In this document: positions 54,471 to 64,000 of the stretch, one piece after another
Position numbering within the stretch: position 1 is the first letter of the stretch
Layout of the letters: the number at the start of each line of letters is the position of its first letter
Assembly: GCA_022495995.1 (NCBI GenBank)
Contig: JAFEMH010000165.1
Span: forward strand, 372,001-436,000
Source of the DNA: Adenophora triphylla var. japonica
Taxonomy: Eukaryota; Streptophyta; Magnoliopsida; Asterales; Campanulaceae
Direction: 5' to 3'
Length of the DNA: 64,000 bases
The notes under the pieces: generated by a model
Database searches by the model: none
Told to the model about the DNA's origin: nothing
The model's input: only the letters and a program-made list of their open reading frames with translations
Position numbers and translations under genes: made by a program

Positions 54471-56130
54471 TTACTACCTTGGTGGCTGGAGGGGGTGCAA
54501 TTTTCTCGGGTCTAGACTGCTCCCCTGAATCCAGTTCTTTGGATTCACTCCTGACCCTCTTCTTGCCCAACAAATCCTTAAGAAGACCCTTGGACAATAA
54601 ATGAGCAATCTCCTTCCTCAAGGCGAAACAGTTCTCGGTGGTGTGCCCAAAATCTTCATGAAATGCGCACCACTTGGACTTGTCCTTCCAAGTTGTTGAC
54701 TGGTCATTCTTCTTGGGCCATCTTGCTTTATCTCCAAGATTTCCCATGGCGCACAAGATTCCTGCAATGTCCACAGAAAAGCAATATTCAGAAATTTGTG
54801 GATAATCATTATCATCACCTTCCTGATCATCATCTACAACATGAATTCTAGAAGGTTCAGTTTTAACAGGGGGTTTGCCCCTATTGGACTTATAGTGATG
54901 GGAATCCGGTCGTCTGTCAGAAGGCTCAAATAGAGGAGTAGGAGTCCTCCCAGTTGACTTCCCCATCGCCAAGCTATCTTCCTCCAATCTGATGTAAGGC
55001 AAGGCCCTGGTTCTGATTTCTTCAAGTTGTTTCGCAGGGGTCATCACCAACTCGTTGTAGAACAATGAGCTCTTCTTCAAGCCTATACGGAATGCTTCTG
55101 TAGCGGTGGACACGTCCAAGTTGGGTATAGTCACTGCCTCCTTGTTGAACCTGTGCAAATACTCTTTAAGATTTTCGTTAGGCTGTTGCACAATTCTATA
55201 GAGATCACTAGTCAACTTGTCAAATGCCCTATTGCATGAAAATTGGTTAATGAACATATTAACAAGTTGAGCATAAGATGAAATAGAGTTTAGAGGGAGC
55301 CCTGTGAGCCATTTTAAGGCTGGTCCTGACAAAGTAGAGCCAAAGCCCCTGCAAAAACACGCTTCTTTAAACATAGGGGGGATACTTATGATATCCATTG
55401 ATTCCTGATACAGCAATACATGCTCTGTTGGATCGGTACTCCCATCATACTTCTTCATATGAGGGATTGAGAATTTCTTAGGGATCTCCACACTGGCTAT
55501 TGCTGGCACAAAACGGGACTCATTGTAGCAAGTCGGAGAGACTTGATGATACGGCAAGTTGACTCCAGGCAAGCTTCGGAGCAACTCCTTAATAGTCTGC
55601 ATTTCCTTAACAAGTTGACTCTCTGCAAAAAGAGGATTGGTATTAAACTGAGATGCAGAAGTATCAAAAGCATTAAAGAAACTCCCTGCTTGCCCCATTG
55701 GGGGTGTAACATAGGTGTAGCAAGATGACAGCGCAGGTTGGCTAGCTGGTAGGCCGAATCTTGGTTGCTCGATTGGAATGGACGCCACGATCGTGCTCTC
55801 TGCCGGCAAGGTATTAGTCATAGGAATATCTCCGACATGGCTCGGTCCTGTACCTGCACCAAACAAAGATCTAGGAAGTAAAGGTGAAAACGGAGTGGAT
55901 ACTTGAGTCTCAGCTTGCTTCCCTTTACGCAGACTATCAATGGCATTGAATATCATGGTATTCGTATGCTCCTGAGCATCCAACCGATCGCCTATTTTCT
56001 TCAACATGTCCGCCATGTTGGACATTATCTCCAAATTGACAGCTTCTGCACTTGGAGGAGGGTTGCCTTGGGCATTGGAAACAGGAGGTGGACGACTCCC
56101 AGCTTGACTGCCGGACGACGGATTAGCCAT
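54361..56130 (-). pseudogene. Element C gag, nearly full length
   Basis: Best start is ATG 56130 (MANPSSGSQAGS), 20 bp after the PBS; the frame is open further upstream but that is PBS and LTR. Residues ~35-65 form a coiled coil (MADMLKKIGDRLDAQEHTN). The capsid-like retrotransposon gag domain (KKYDGSTDPTEHVLLYQESM, ALKWLTGLP, YLHRFNKEAV) spans residues ~215-370. A Cys/His element (WCAFHEDFGHTTENCF) lies near residue 500. There are no internal stops over 589 codons. A frameshift at the end separates it from protease. Confidence 0.88.
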
Positions 56131-56150
56131 TTCTACTTGAATAATCAAAG

Positions 56151-56169
56151 TTTCCCACAGACGGCGCCA
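56151..56169 (-). other. Primer-binding site of element C
   Basis: Read on the minus strand: TGGCGCCGTCTGTGGGAAA, three bases after the LTR end. Sites beginning TGGCGCCGTCTGTGGG are common in plant Tat-type Ty3 elements. I do not assign the tRNA. Confidence 0.75.
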
Positions 56170-56172
56170 AAT

Positions 56173-57556
56173 TGTTTTGGTCAAATTTCAACAAGTGTAT
56201 TTCGATGAGAAGAAAAGTGACTAAAGTGATATGAATCTAGGTACAATGATTATCAAGTTGAATAGAAATGGACACAAGATGTTTGTTGACTAGGGAAAGC
56301 CCTTGAACAACTTGTTTGCTGGCATAAAACCCCGGGAGGATTTGGCTCCTGCCTTGACCGAAAGTTTACTAAGTGTTCTTGAGGATTACAGTACTATGAG
56401 CGTATTGAAAGAGACCTTAAGCTAGTGAATCATGTGTGTGCAGAATACAGTGGTATGTCTCTTTTATACCTCTCCACAACGGCTAACTACAAAGAGAATC
56501 ATGGGCCTATAAACTCGGGAAAGAGGTTGATCCAATAGAGATATTTCCGCCATTTGCTGTTTGAGGGAGAAGATAAGATCTGTTGCTGAAGAAACGTTTT
56601 TGACTTAGTCATTGCTTTCTTTGACACGTGCCCTATAAAATAGGAATAGCGTTACTGGTCCCAACCTGCAGAAAACCAAGTTGTAAATGGAACAACTCAA
56701 GTTGTTAGTACCAAGTTGTTAAGTGTAAGTTGTAAACATGTTGACTGAAAATGAAGGGCCCAACAATAACATATCCAAAAATCATAGAATTCCAGCAGTT
56801 CATTTAGTCACATGACTCTTCACAAGTTGTTGTCATGTATTAATTCTTATTTTGGAGCAATTGTGATCTTAAATCTATTTAAAGGTTCATATCTATTCCA
56901 AATGACTTGAAACTTGGCAGGATAACTTATAAGACATATATGAAACGCATATCCAAAAACCAAATCAAACCAACTGCTAATAATTAAATAAAGTAAGCTC
57001 AAATCATGATGCTTTTCATAGTCTAAGCATATTTTCATGGCTAAAATTGAACAATTTAACCAACAAGCAAGTAATAACTTACCTAAGAGTTTTGATAGAG
57101 ATAAAACACCAAAGAAGATCAAATTAATTATTAACCCAAGAAAACAAGGATGCTACGAAGAATCATCATCAAGAACAATTGAAATAGCCAAAAACAAGAT
57201 TGAATCACCAAGTTTAAATCTCAATTTTGAATGGTTTTGAAGAGTGAATAAACCCTAACTATTTCCACCTGATTTCTCTCTTTCTTTCCGTGTGAAAAAT
57301 GGTTGGAAGCAAGGGGTGATTTTTGTTTTATGTCAGGAGATATTAAGATGAGGATAGAGTCAAACTTTTCCATTTTTTGACAATTAACTCCCCTAACCTT
57401 GATCAAATTACTCTTTAGTCCAAACTAACATGTAAACTATGTTTAAACGTATTATCAAGCATAACAAACATGTATTTAAATCTTAAAATCACATAAACAT
57501 ATTGACACAAGTAATAAAAATGCGTTAAACAAATTATGACATTTTTGGGAATTACA
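56173..57556 (-). mobile_element. 5' LTR of element C
   Basis: On the minus strand it starts TGTAATTCCC at 57556 and ends GACCAAAACA at 56173, next to the PBS. A TATA box (TATAAAAG, minus) is at 56461-56468. The right boundary is inferred from the TGTAAT start and from the switch to coding sequence of another element at 57557. There is no second LTR for confirmation. Confidence 0.7.
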
Positions 57557-58663
57557 GTTCCACTCCTCCTTCTGGGTCTGCCATGCCTTTCCCCGTTAAA
57601 GACATTAAGACCAAGGAGAATGTCAAGGTTGCTGTTAGGGAAGTGGTAGATCTTATTGTCCTGCTTGGAGGTCTTGATCTCCTTAACCGGTCTGCCAATA
57701 ATGCTTATCTGGGGAATGCCTCTCTCTCCCGTCTTTATGCCTCTGATTTACCCACCAAATGCCTAGATAAGCAAAGTATTACGGCTTTGTGTGGCTTTTC
57801 TGGGTTGGGTCATACTGAGGTACTTTTAGCCCGCTTCTTCTTATTTTATTTGCCTCTGTTATGACCTTTTTTTGTCCTTTCCTTGGAGCAGCAAGCCAAT
57901 AACTTGATAATGATCCGGGCAAAGGGTGAGACTCTGGAGAAAGCTGTGGAGGAGGACCAGGAGATTTCAATCCGTAAAACCACAATTGACAAGCTGCTCA
58001 AGCTTAATGGGATGTGGAGAAAGTCATCAAAGCTAAAGAGCAGACACTGACAAGACTTGGGAGGCAGGTATTTTGGCGGGGCAAACTTCCAGGCTCAGGG
58101 AGGAGAGAGATGAGGCGGAGAAAAGTAGATATCCGTATAAGCAGGAGAGAGATCAAGCTCGGAAGGATAAAACTTTTGCTGAGTCCAAATTGGTAGAGAT
58201 GGAGCTGACTCTTAATGCAACTCGGGCAAAGAATGAGAGAATGAAGGTAGATCTAGACAAGCTGGATGCCAATCGTTTGGAGGTCACCCGTCTTCAGCTT
58301 GAGAAGGAGAGGGTGGAGAAGGAGGCTGTGGACACTTATCTGGAATCAGAGGAGTATGTCTCAGCATATAACAATGCTCTCTTAGGGCAGTATGAGACGG
58401 GGGGTCACCAATCTGGTAGGACAATGGCGGCTATGGGGAAGTTTACTATTCCTCAAATGGTTCATATTGCTTCTACCCTGTCAACTGACCCGGAGTGCCA
58501 TCCTGGTCACGCACATGTTCCATTTTCTGATGAGAACTTGGCTCAAATTAAGGAAAAGATTGCTAAGACCAATGTTAATATAGAAAATAAATTGTATAAT
58601 AAGCATTTTTGCGACTCGAACTTTGCCAATAGAAATTGTTTTCTCTCCATCCCAAATGAATGA
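57557..58663 (+). pseudogene. Coiled-coil C-terminus of a Tat-type transposon protein (element E)
   Basis: The first exon-like piece ends LCGFSGLGHTE at a GTACTT donor (~57817). An intron ends TTGGAGCAG at about 57892. The next piece begins QANNLIMIRAKGETLEKAVE and continues, after a frame change near 58010-58075, into a long coiled coil (RLREERDEAEKS..., LEVTRLQLEKERVEKEAVD). The tail PQMVHIASTLSTDPECHPG follows. This is the usual end of putative gypsy-type transposon proteins. It is a remnant of a further element into which element C inserted. The 5' half is not in the window, and stops break the frame. Confidence 0.6.
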
Positions 58664-60399
58664 CCAAAATTTTTCGAAATTTAATCTTGATCATAAACAA
58701 ATTTGAAAAGTTTTTGATCAATCATTTTGGGACAGAAGCAGCAGTAAAAACTTATTAGAAGATAATGAAAAATAATGATTTTTCAGATATAACCTGTAGA
58801 AACATGATGCTCAGACATGAGGATATAGTGAACTGAAGAAGCACATATAAATGTGGACAAGAAAATTATAGATAAATCACATGCATAAATGAAAATGTAA
58901 ATATTTTGCTGATATTCATCACGATTTGTGCCTTCTAAGGCTCAATTGTCAGACACTTTCACAGAGATTATACCTACAAAGATTTTGCAGATAATATAGT
59001 ACGAGTGGAGTTATATTACAGTAGAAACATAATAAAGATTATATATGAAGAGGGATCCGGGCAGTGAAACTTTGCAGGATTAGGTTCTTTCCTTTCTATT
59101 TTTTGTGGTCGGGCAGTGAACCTTGGCGAACAGCCTCTTGGCAATTGTCAGGGGAAGGCTCTAGCAAATGGTTCCCTCTCCCAACCCCCGCTTGGCGGGG
59201 AGCGCTTGGCGCACCGGGGTTTGCCCTTTATGTGTATCTTTCTTGAAATTAGTTGCTGTTACTTGTTGGTTTTTAGTTCTAGGACTTCCGGTGAGGTGCA
59301 TCTACACTTGAATTGAAGAAATATGATCGCTTGTTGAACTGAATTATTGCATTTTTACCAAATAATTTTTTCAAGAATTCTTGAAACAATTGACATTGTT
59401 GAACCTGTGATTTTGTTTGGTAATGTTAATTATTTGGTCATTGGAGTTTGTCTAAGCTAAGTTAACCTTCTGCTGCTATAAAAGTTCCTTAAGAAACCAG
59501 TTTACCAAACATAGAAAAATAATTACCGAACCATTTTCAAGAGTTACCAAACAATTGAAAATTGATTCATCATTTCATTTTCTGAAAGTCATTTTTCGGA
59601 AGTTATTTTTCGTGAAACAAACGGAGTCTATGTTCTTTTTGTACTCTCGTTCATAGTTAGGGGTTCTTAGTGTTGTCCCACCCTCAACTTGTGTCTGTAT
59701 GTGTGTGCCAGGAGGTGGGACGGGTTTCACATAGCACTGTCAGTGCTTGATGCCGAAGGGAATGGAAGAATCAACAAGACTTGCATACAGCTGCTGCACA
59801 CAAATACTCAACTACAGCATGATTTGAAGAGTATTTCAACTCAATAATAGATAGGAAAAAAGTTCAAATCCTAAATATTACTCTTCAATTCTCATAAATA
59901 CACTTAGTTAACAAATATAGAAAACTGAAGTTTCATTGATTAAGGAGATACTGTTATAAGGCCATAAGGGTAACCTGGTGCGATACTATGCGTGTGGAGT
60001 CCAGGGAAGCACCTCATATAGTGAATTAGTGATAATAAACTTGACAATATACATCACTCTGTTTCATAAAATTCTGTGACCAGCTAGAAGTAACACCATT
60101 AGTCATGGACAAGGCAATGAAACAGTTTGACAATGCATGGTTTCATATGCATAAATGAGATGAAATTTGAATGATTTTCTTCATACTCAATACATTTATA
60201 TCAAACAAAAGAGTTGTAAGGATAGAATTTTCTAAGAATATTTCTCATATTTCATTCTTGAAAATAACTTTTGGATCATTTTGAGTAGAGTAGAAGCTAG
60301 TGCTTAATGGGAATATAACTTACTTACATGGAAAGAGTAGAAGGATCAGGCGAGAATCCCCTTCAAACCAGTTTCCTCTCCAAACATTATAAGGGAACA
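58664..60399. other. Intergenic region between transposon block and PPR gene
   Basis: Apart from the SINE-like segment at 59100-59240, I see no gene, RNA or clear repeat. The right part (60000-60399) should contain the 3' UTR of the PPR gene, which reads leftward. Confidence 0.5.
59100..59240 (+). mobile_element. Possible Au-like SINE fragment
   Basis: The segment with GCAAATGGTTCCCTCTCCCAA, CCCCCGCTTGGCGGGGAGCG and GCGCACCGGGGTTTGCCCTTT resembles the 3' body of plant Au-type SINEs, which carry a GC-rich hairpin and a CACCGGG..GCCCTTT end. No tRNA-like A/B boxes are clear. The call is from pattern recall. Confidence 0.35.
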
Positions 60400-61920
60400 T
60401 CAAAGCTGATCCAACTCTCCTGCTCCGTCAAGAATGCGTTTTGTTCGTTGGTCCAACTTGAATCCTGCCATCTCAGCCTCCCTGCAGATCTCTTTAAACT
60501 TTGCCAGCCTCCCATGGAACAGGTAAAGGTTAAACACATCCCTGTATATGTCAAACGGAGGAGAAAAACCCGCCTCCTTAAGCTTTGAAAAGTATCTCAC
60601 TGTCCTAGGGATATCATTCAGAGCAACACAGAGCTTTATAACCACACGATAAGCTGGAAGATCAAAGAGACAATTTGAAGCCTCCATTTCCCAGACTGCA
60701 GCTAATGCCTCTCTGTAACACTTGCTCGAAAAACGGCTATGAATCAGAGTAGTGTACATGACCACAGTCGGAGCACGCCCAGATTGTTTGAACCACTCAA
60801 ATAGACTCTCCACAGTTTCGTATTTCCCAAGCCTGATGCAAACTTTCATGACCGCTGTACAGTCTTGTAGCATTAAATTCAGATCATCTCTTTCTCCAAG
60901 ATCTTCTAGTAAGCCCAAGATGAGTAGACAGTTGTCAGGGTTTTTTGTGAGCTCTAAGATGAGCTTGGAATAAACACTCATGTCCAACGTTCTCCCATTT
61001 CTCTTGGCAGAAGAGATGAGCTTGTAGGCACGTCTCAAGTTTCCACTTTTGATGAACCCCTTTATCATTGCCTCGCATACACTTTTGCTTGAAAGGCTCA
61101 TGAAAATATCAAGATTCGGAATTTTCAGGTCACGGCTCATTGCCAAGACTTCAATAGTTGAGGCAAGAAGTCTGTCATCTGGGAACAAATGTGATTGTTT
61201 CTGAGCCCACGAGTATATATTCAAAGCTTTGTCAGGAAGATCCATATGACCCAACTCCTTAATCGTTAATGTTAATGAACCTTTTCGAAGGAACTGAGCC
61301 CAATTATCAAGAACGGTGGAAACATCTTTCTCGGGAGGAAGGGCTTTGATCTCTCTGGCTAGACCAATCAAGAATCTCGGGTTCTTGTACACTTGCTTAA
61401 AAAATGCTTGCCCAGTAGAATTTGCAGTCGAAGAAGCTGTTCTTGTTCTCTTCTTTGGAGATGGCAGTCCCAGAGGTCGGTTTTTGTGAGGAACTGGGAG
61501 AGGAAGAGGCCTCTGTCTATCTAGCTTTCCGGGTTTCTGCGGAACTCGACCTTTGAAGAGAGATGAAATTGCTTCAACCTCATCTGGCTCCCATACAATG
61601 TCATCTTTTTCAGCTTCTTGGTCATCAACTTCATTGTCAGTTTCAAATCCATCAACCACAAGACCTTCACGGATATCATCCATCTCACCCACCACAATGG
61701 AATTCCCATCGCCATCAGGAGTGGGTTCAATCAAAGAACTCGGCTTCTTCCTCAAAAACGTGTTAACCTCAAGTTCAGGAGGAAGCGGGGTGTGTCGTGG
61801 ATGCCGGAGGTTCTTGAGTGGTCTCTTATGGTAAACTCTGATACCCAATTGCGAAAAAGGCCTTGAAATCATTGAAAATGTTCTAAAAGAGCTTCTTGTT
61901 GGAACATAAAAAGGATCCAT
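60400..61920 (-). CDS. Pentatricopeptide repeat (PPR) protein, 506 aa, intact
   Basis: A single-exon ORF starting at ATG 61920. The N-terminus (residues 1-45) is rich in Arg, Ser and Phe with few acids, like an organelle targeting peptide. An acidic stretch (~75-115) and a basic Pro-rich stretch (~130-165) follow. The conserved block KNPRFLIGLAREIKALP and LRKGSLTLTIKELGHM precedes about six P-class PPR-like helical repeats from residue ~220 to 490 (for example VMYTTLIHSRFSSKCYREAL and AYRVVIKLCVALNDIPRTVR). PPR proteins bind organellar RNA and act in its processing, editing or translation. It resembles, as I recall, the Arabidopsis embryo-defective PPR protein of locus At2g01860, but this needs a search. 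A copia LTR lies only 83 bp upstream. Confidence 0.9.
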   Translation of the reverse strand: MDPFYVPTRSSFRTFSMISRPFSQLGIRVYHKRPLKNLRHPRHTPLPPELEVNTFLRKKPSSLIEPTPDGDGNSIVVGEMDDIREGLVVDGFETDNEVDDQEAEKDDIVWEPDEVEAISSLFKGRVPQKPGKLDRQRPLPLPVPHKNRPLGLPSPKKRTRTASSTANSTGQAFFKQVYKNPRFLIGLAREIKALPPEKDVSTVLDNWAQFLRKGSLTLTIKELGHMDLPDKALNIYSWAQKQSHLFPDDRLLASTIEVLAMSRDLKIPNLDIFMSLSSKSVCEAMIKGFIKSGNLRRAYKLISSAKRNGRTLDMSVYSKLILELTKNPDNCLLILGLLEDLGERDDLNLMLQDCTAVMKVCIRLGKYETVESLFEWFKQSGRAPTVVMYTTLIHSRFSSKCYREALAAVWEMEASNCLFDLPAYRVVIKLCVALNDIPRTVRYFSKLKEAGFSPPFDIYRDVFNLYLFHGRLAKFKEICREAEMAGFKLDQRTKRILDGAGELDQL

Positions 61921-62002
61921 TAAACAATGAACCGACTCACAACTAGATTAAGAAGAGAAGGAGAAGAAGAATACGAAAGCGTGTAATTACCTTGTGATTC
62001 CA
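61921..62002 (-). other. Remaining native 5' flank of the PPR gene
   Basis: Only 82 bp separate the PPR start codon from the copia F LTR. The sequence is pyrimidine-rich on the coding strand, like a 5' UTR. No native promoter element remains in this interval. Confidence 0.5.
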
Positions 62003-62400
62003 TGTTCTTTCTTAATCTTGTTCTTGTTCTTGAGTAAAGAAGATGAAGTAAGAAGATAGACTTCAAATTAGGGAGGAGTAGATCTTCTAAATGATGAGTG
62101 CCCTTTAATCTCTTTGTTCTTCAATTACTTAGGAAGAGTTTGGACTGAATGAGAATAATGTAACTAGTAGATTCATAGGCTTGATGGATAAGCCTTTATA
62201 TAGGAATCCAAGGGGCACTTCATTTAGGGACTACACCTATTGATATATAAGATATTACCATTATGCCCATCATTTAATGGTATACTTATATTATGGAATT
62301 CTACATATTATGTTGAGTTCTATACTTTATACCATATATTATAATATTGATCATTATATTATTAAGTATTTATATGTTATATTAATCCATGTTCTTACAA
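62003..62400 (-). mobile_element. 3' LTR of copia element F
   Basis: On the minus strand it begins TGTAAGAACATGG at 62400, right after the polypurine tract CCAAGTGGGAGAT, and ends AAGAAAGAACA at 62003. The length is 398 bp. The next five bases outward are TGGAA. It has a TATA box and a U5-like region rich in AAGAACAAG. Confidence 0.8.
62193..62202 (-). promoter_or_regulatory. TATA box of copia F LTR, facing the PPR gene
   Basis: TATATAAAGG on the minus strand. The LTR, copia F and the PPR gene share orientation, so transcription starting here would run through U5 into the PPR coding sequence. Confidence 0.6.
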
Positions 62401-64000
62401 TCTCCCACTTGGATTATTATAACATATACCTTCACTTAATAAAATTTCTTCAATCATATTTATAACACAAATGACAACCCTTATGTGCACTTTGTTATCA
62501 TTCGAAACCAATCCCGTCCATTAGTCATATAAGTATAAGGACTAAAGGGGCGATCGTTGTAATTGATTCGCAACTAAACCCACATTAATCACATATATAT
62601 ATCCAACTAAATGACATAGATTAAGTATAGATATGTAGCATGGAATATTAATGAATATATATGAAGAACGTATATATATATTCTCCAACTAGTCCTACTT
62701 TAACCAAATGAGATCAATTTAAATAAAACAACACAAGGAAATAGGAAACTTTAAGAACTCCCACATTTAAGCATTATCAAAAGTCATTACACCCATATGA
62801 GCAACATGCTCGTGAAATACTAAAGGAGATAATGCCTTAGTAAATGGATCCGCTAACATGGAGTTTGTACCAATAAGTTCTATTTCGATTTGTTCATTTT
62901 GTACTCTCTTTCTTACAACAAGAAACTTAATATCTATATGCTTAGATTTAGATGAACTCTTGTTGTTGTTGGAGTACAATACCGCGGCCCGATTGTCACA
63001 ATATAACTTAATTGGTCTTTCAACACCTTTGACAATCCGCAGTCCTTCAATGAATTTACGCAGCCATATAGCTTGATTGGATGCCTCATAGCAAGCAACA
63101 AATTCGGCTTCCATGGTGGAAGTAGTAACTAATGTTTGCTTGGCACTTCTCCAAGATATCGCTCCACCGGCCAAAGTGAAGACATAACCCGATGTCGATT
63201 TGCGACTATCTTGGCATCCAAAGAAAGTCGAATCGGAAAAACCAATGATCTCAAGATGATCCGACTTTGTATATGTAAGCATGTAGTTCTTCGTGTTTTG
63301 TAAGTATCTCATCACTCTTTTGGTCGCGACCCAATGTTCTCTTCCCGGATTGCTTTGATATCGCCCAAGCATGCCAACAATAAAGGCAAGATCCGGGCGA
63401 GTACGGACTTGAGCATACATTAGGCTTCCTACCGCCGATGCGTAAGGGATATTTTCCATATACTTGGATTCAAGATTATTTTTAGGACATTGATTTAAAC
63501 TGAACTTATCTCCCTTAGAGACCGGGGTGTCATGTGGTTTACAATTTTCCATGCTAAACCTTTGTAATACCTTCTCTATATAGTTCTTTTGTGATAATCC
63601 TAACATACCTCGTGAGCGATCACGATGTATTTGGATTCCTAATACAAAAGAAGCTTCTCCAAGATCTTTCATCTCAAATTTGTTTGAGAGAAATTTCTTG
63701 GTTTCCTTAAGAAAGGTCCTTATCATTACTAGCAAGTAAAATGTCATCCACATATAAGACCAAAAATATAAACCTACTCCCACTGAACTTATGGTACACA
63801 CAATCTTCACCAAGATTCATTTCAAAGCCAAATGAAAGAATAACTTGGTTGAATTTTAAGTACCATTGACGAGATGCTTGCTTGAGCCCATAAATGGATT
63901 TCTTAAGTTTACAAACTAGTTGACTAGTTTGATCAGAATCGATCATCATTTACGGTTTCTTCATATAGATAGTTTCCTCAATGTCGCCATTGAGAAAAGC
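62401..64000 (-). pseudogene. Ty1/copia element F, RT-RNase H part, continues beyond the window
   Basis: The coding part ends at 62767. From the window edge leftward I read AFLNGDIEETIYMKKP, then a stop, then SQLVCKLKKSIYGLKQASRQ and LYVDDILLASND (catalytic YVDD). A frameshift near 63715 follows, then FEMKDLGEASFVLGIQIHRD. The RNase H shows DSTFFGCQDSRKSTSGYVF, MEAEFVACYEASNQ and YCDNRAAV, ending near NSMLADPFTKAL. The 348-codon downstream ORF is open. One stop and one frameshift disable the element. The 3' untranslated part is 62401-62766. Confidence 0.9.

Larger units (their letters stand above)
44309..57556 (-). mobile_element. Tat-lineage Ty3 retrotransposon C, 5' LTR to antisense ORF, 3' end lost
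   Basis: On the minus strand the order is 5' LTR (57556-56173), PBS, gag, protease, RT, [virus insertion], RNase H with a second RNase H module, integrase, a tandem repeat region, and an antisense ORF. It is cut at 44308/44309 by the end of element B, and no 3' LTR is present in the window. The second RNase H domain and the antisense ORF place it in the Tat lineage. Several frameshifts and stops make it inactive. Confidence 0.85.

Noticed and set aside
44309..58663. Idea that the antisense ORF pieces at 44413-45242 and 57557-58663 are two halves of one gene split by element C
   Set aside because: Element C has no 3' LTR next to the left piece, both pieces are C-terminal coiled coils, and the left piece fits as element C's own antisense ORF.
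61943..61990. A 48-nt 5' UTR intron before the PPR gene
   Set aside because: GT and AG ends exist, but the length is below the usual plant minimum of about 60-70 nt.

Overview
This window reads as nuclear DNA of a flowering plant, most likely a eudicot with a large, repeat-rich genome. It carries introns, LTR retrotransposons with plant-type primer sites, hAT transposons, plant-only families (DUF569, PPR, plant mobile domain) and an endogenous pararetrovirus. Nothing suggests a bacterial or organellar origin. The species cannot be fixed from sequence alone.

Only two host genes are convincing: a two-exon DUF569 gene (10696-11688, +) and an intact single-exon PPR gene (60400-61920, -). Almost everything else is nested mobile DNA. 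From left to right: a decayed Ty1/copia tail with its 3' LTR (1-4109); a fragment of a transposon-carried gypsy-type gene (4198-5141); a complete but decayed hAT with an exact 8-bp target duplication (5712-9456); a foldback element (9608-10143); the DUF569 gene; a Ty3 chromovirus gag (13942-18384) split by a second hAT (14821-17701); and two Ogre/Tat-like Ty3 elements. Element A (18385-25183) has no coding capacity. Element B (25184-44308) has two LTRs, a long gag-protease ORF, an integrase remnant, no reverse transcriptase, and antisense plant mobile domain-type ORFs. Next comes a Tat-lineage Ty3 element on the minus strand (C, 57556 down to 44309). Its RT-RNase H region is interrupted by about 4.3 kb of endogenous caulimovirid DNA (48461-52778). 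After C come an antisense-ORF fragment of another Tat element (57557-58663), a quiet interval, the PPR gene, and a copia element (62003 to the window end) whose 3' LTR stops about 80 bp before the PPR start codon.

The most unusual material is as follows. (1) The endogenous virus segment has two tandem, mutually related small ORFs between its promoter and a tRNA-primer-like site, with a third ORF coupled by an ATGA overlap. (2) hAT-1 has paired GCTCGGCCGAGC palindromes at 22-23 bp spacing near both ends. (3) Ogre elements A and B share hairpins whose stems differ by compensatory changes, both in the LTR and in the 3' internal region. (4) A 15-nt motif is repeated at 33-39 bp steps in both a copia LTR and an Ogre element. 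(5) Ogre B holds an 18-copy tandem array and an intact 501-codon antisense ORF. (6) The flanks of element B do not match and its LTR differences are clustered, pointing to a recombinant between two insertions.

No element in the window looks autonomous. The virus segment is truncated at both ends and frameshifted.
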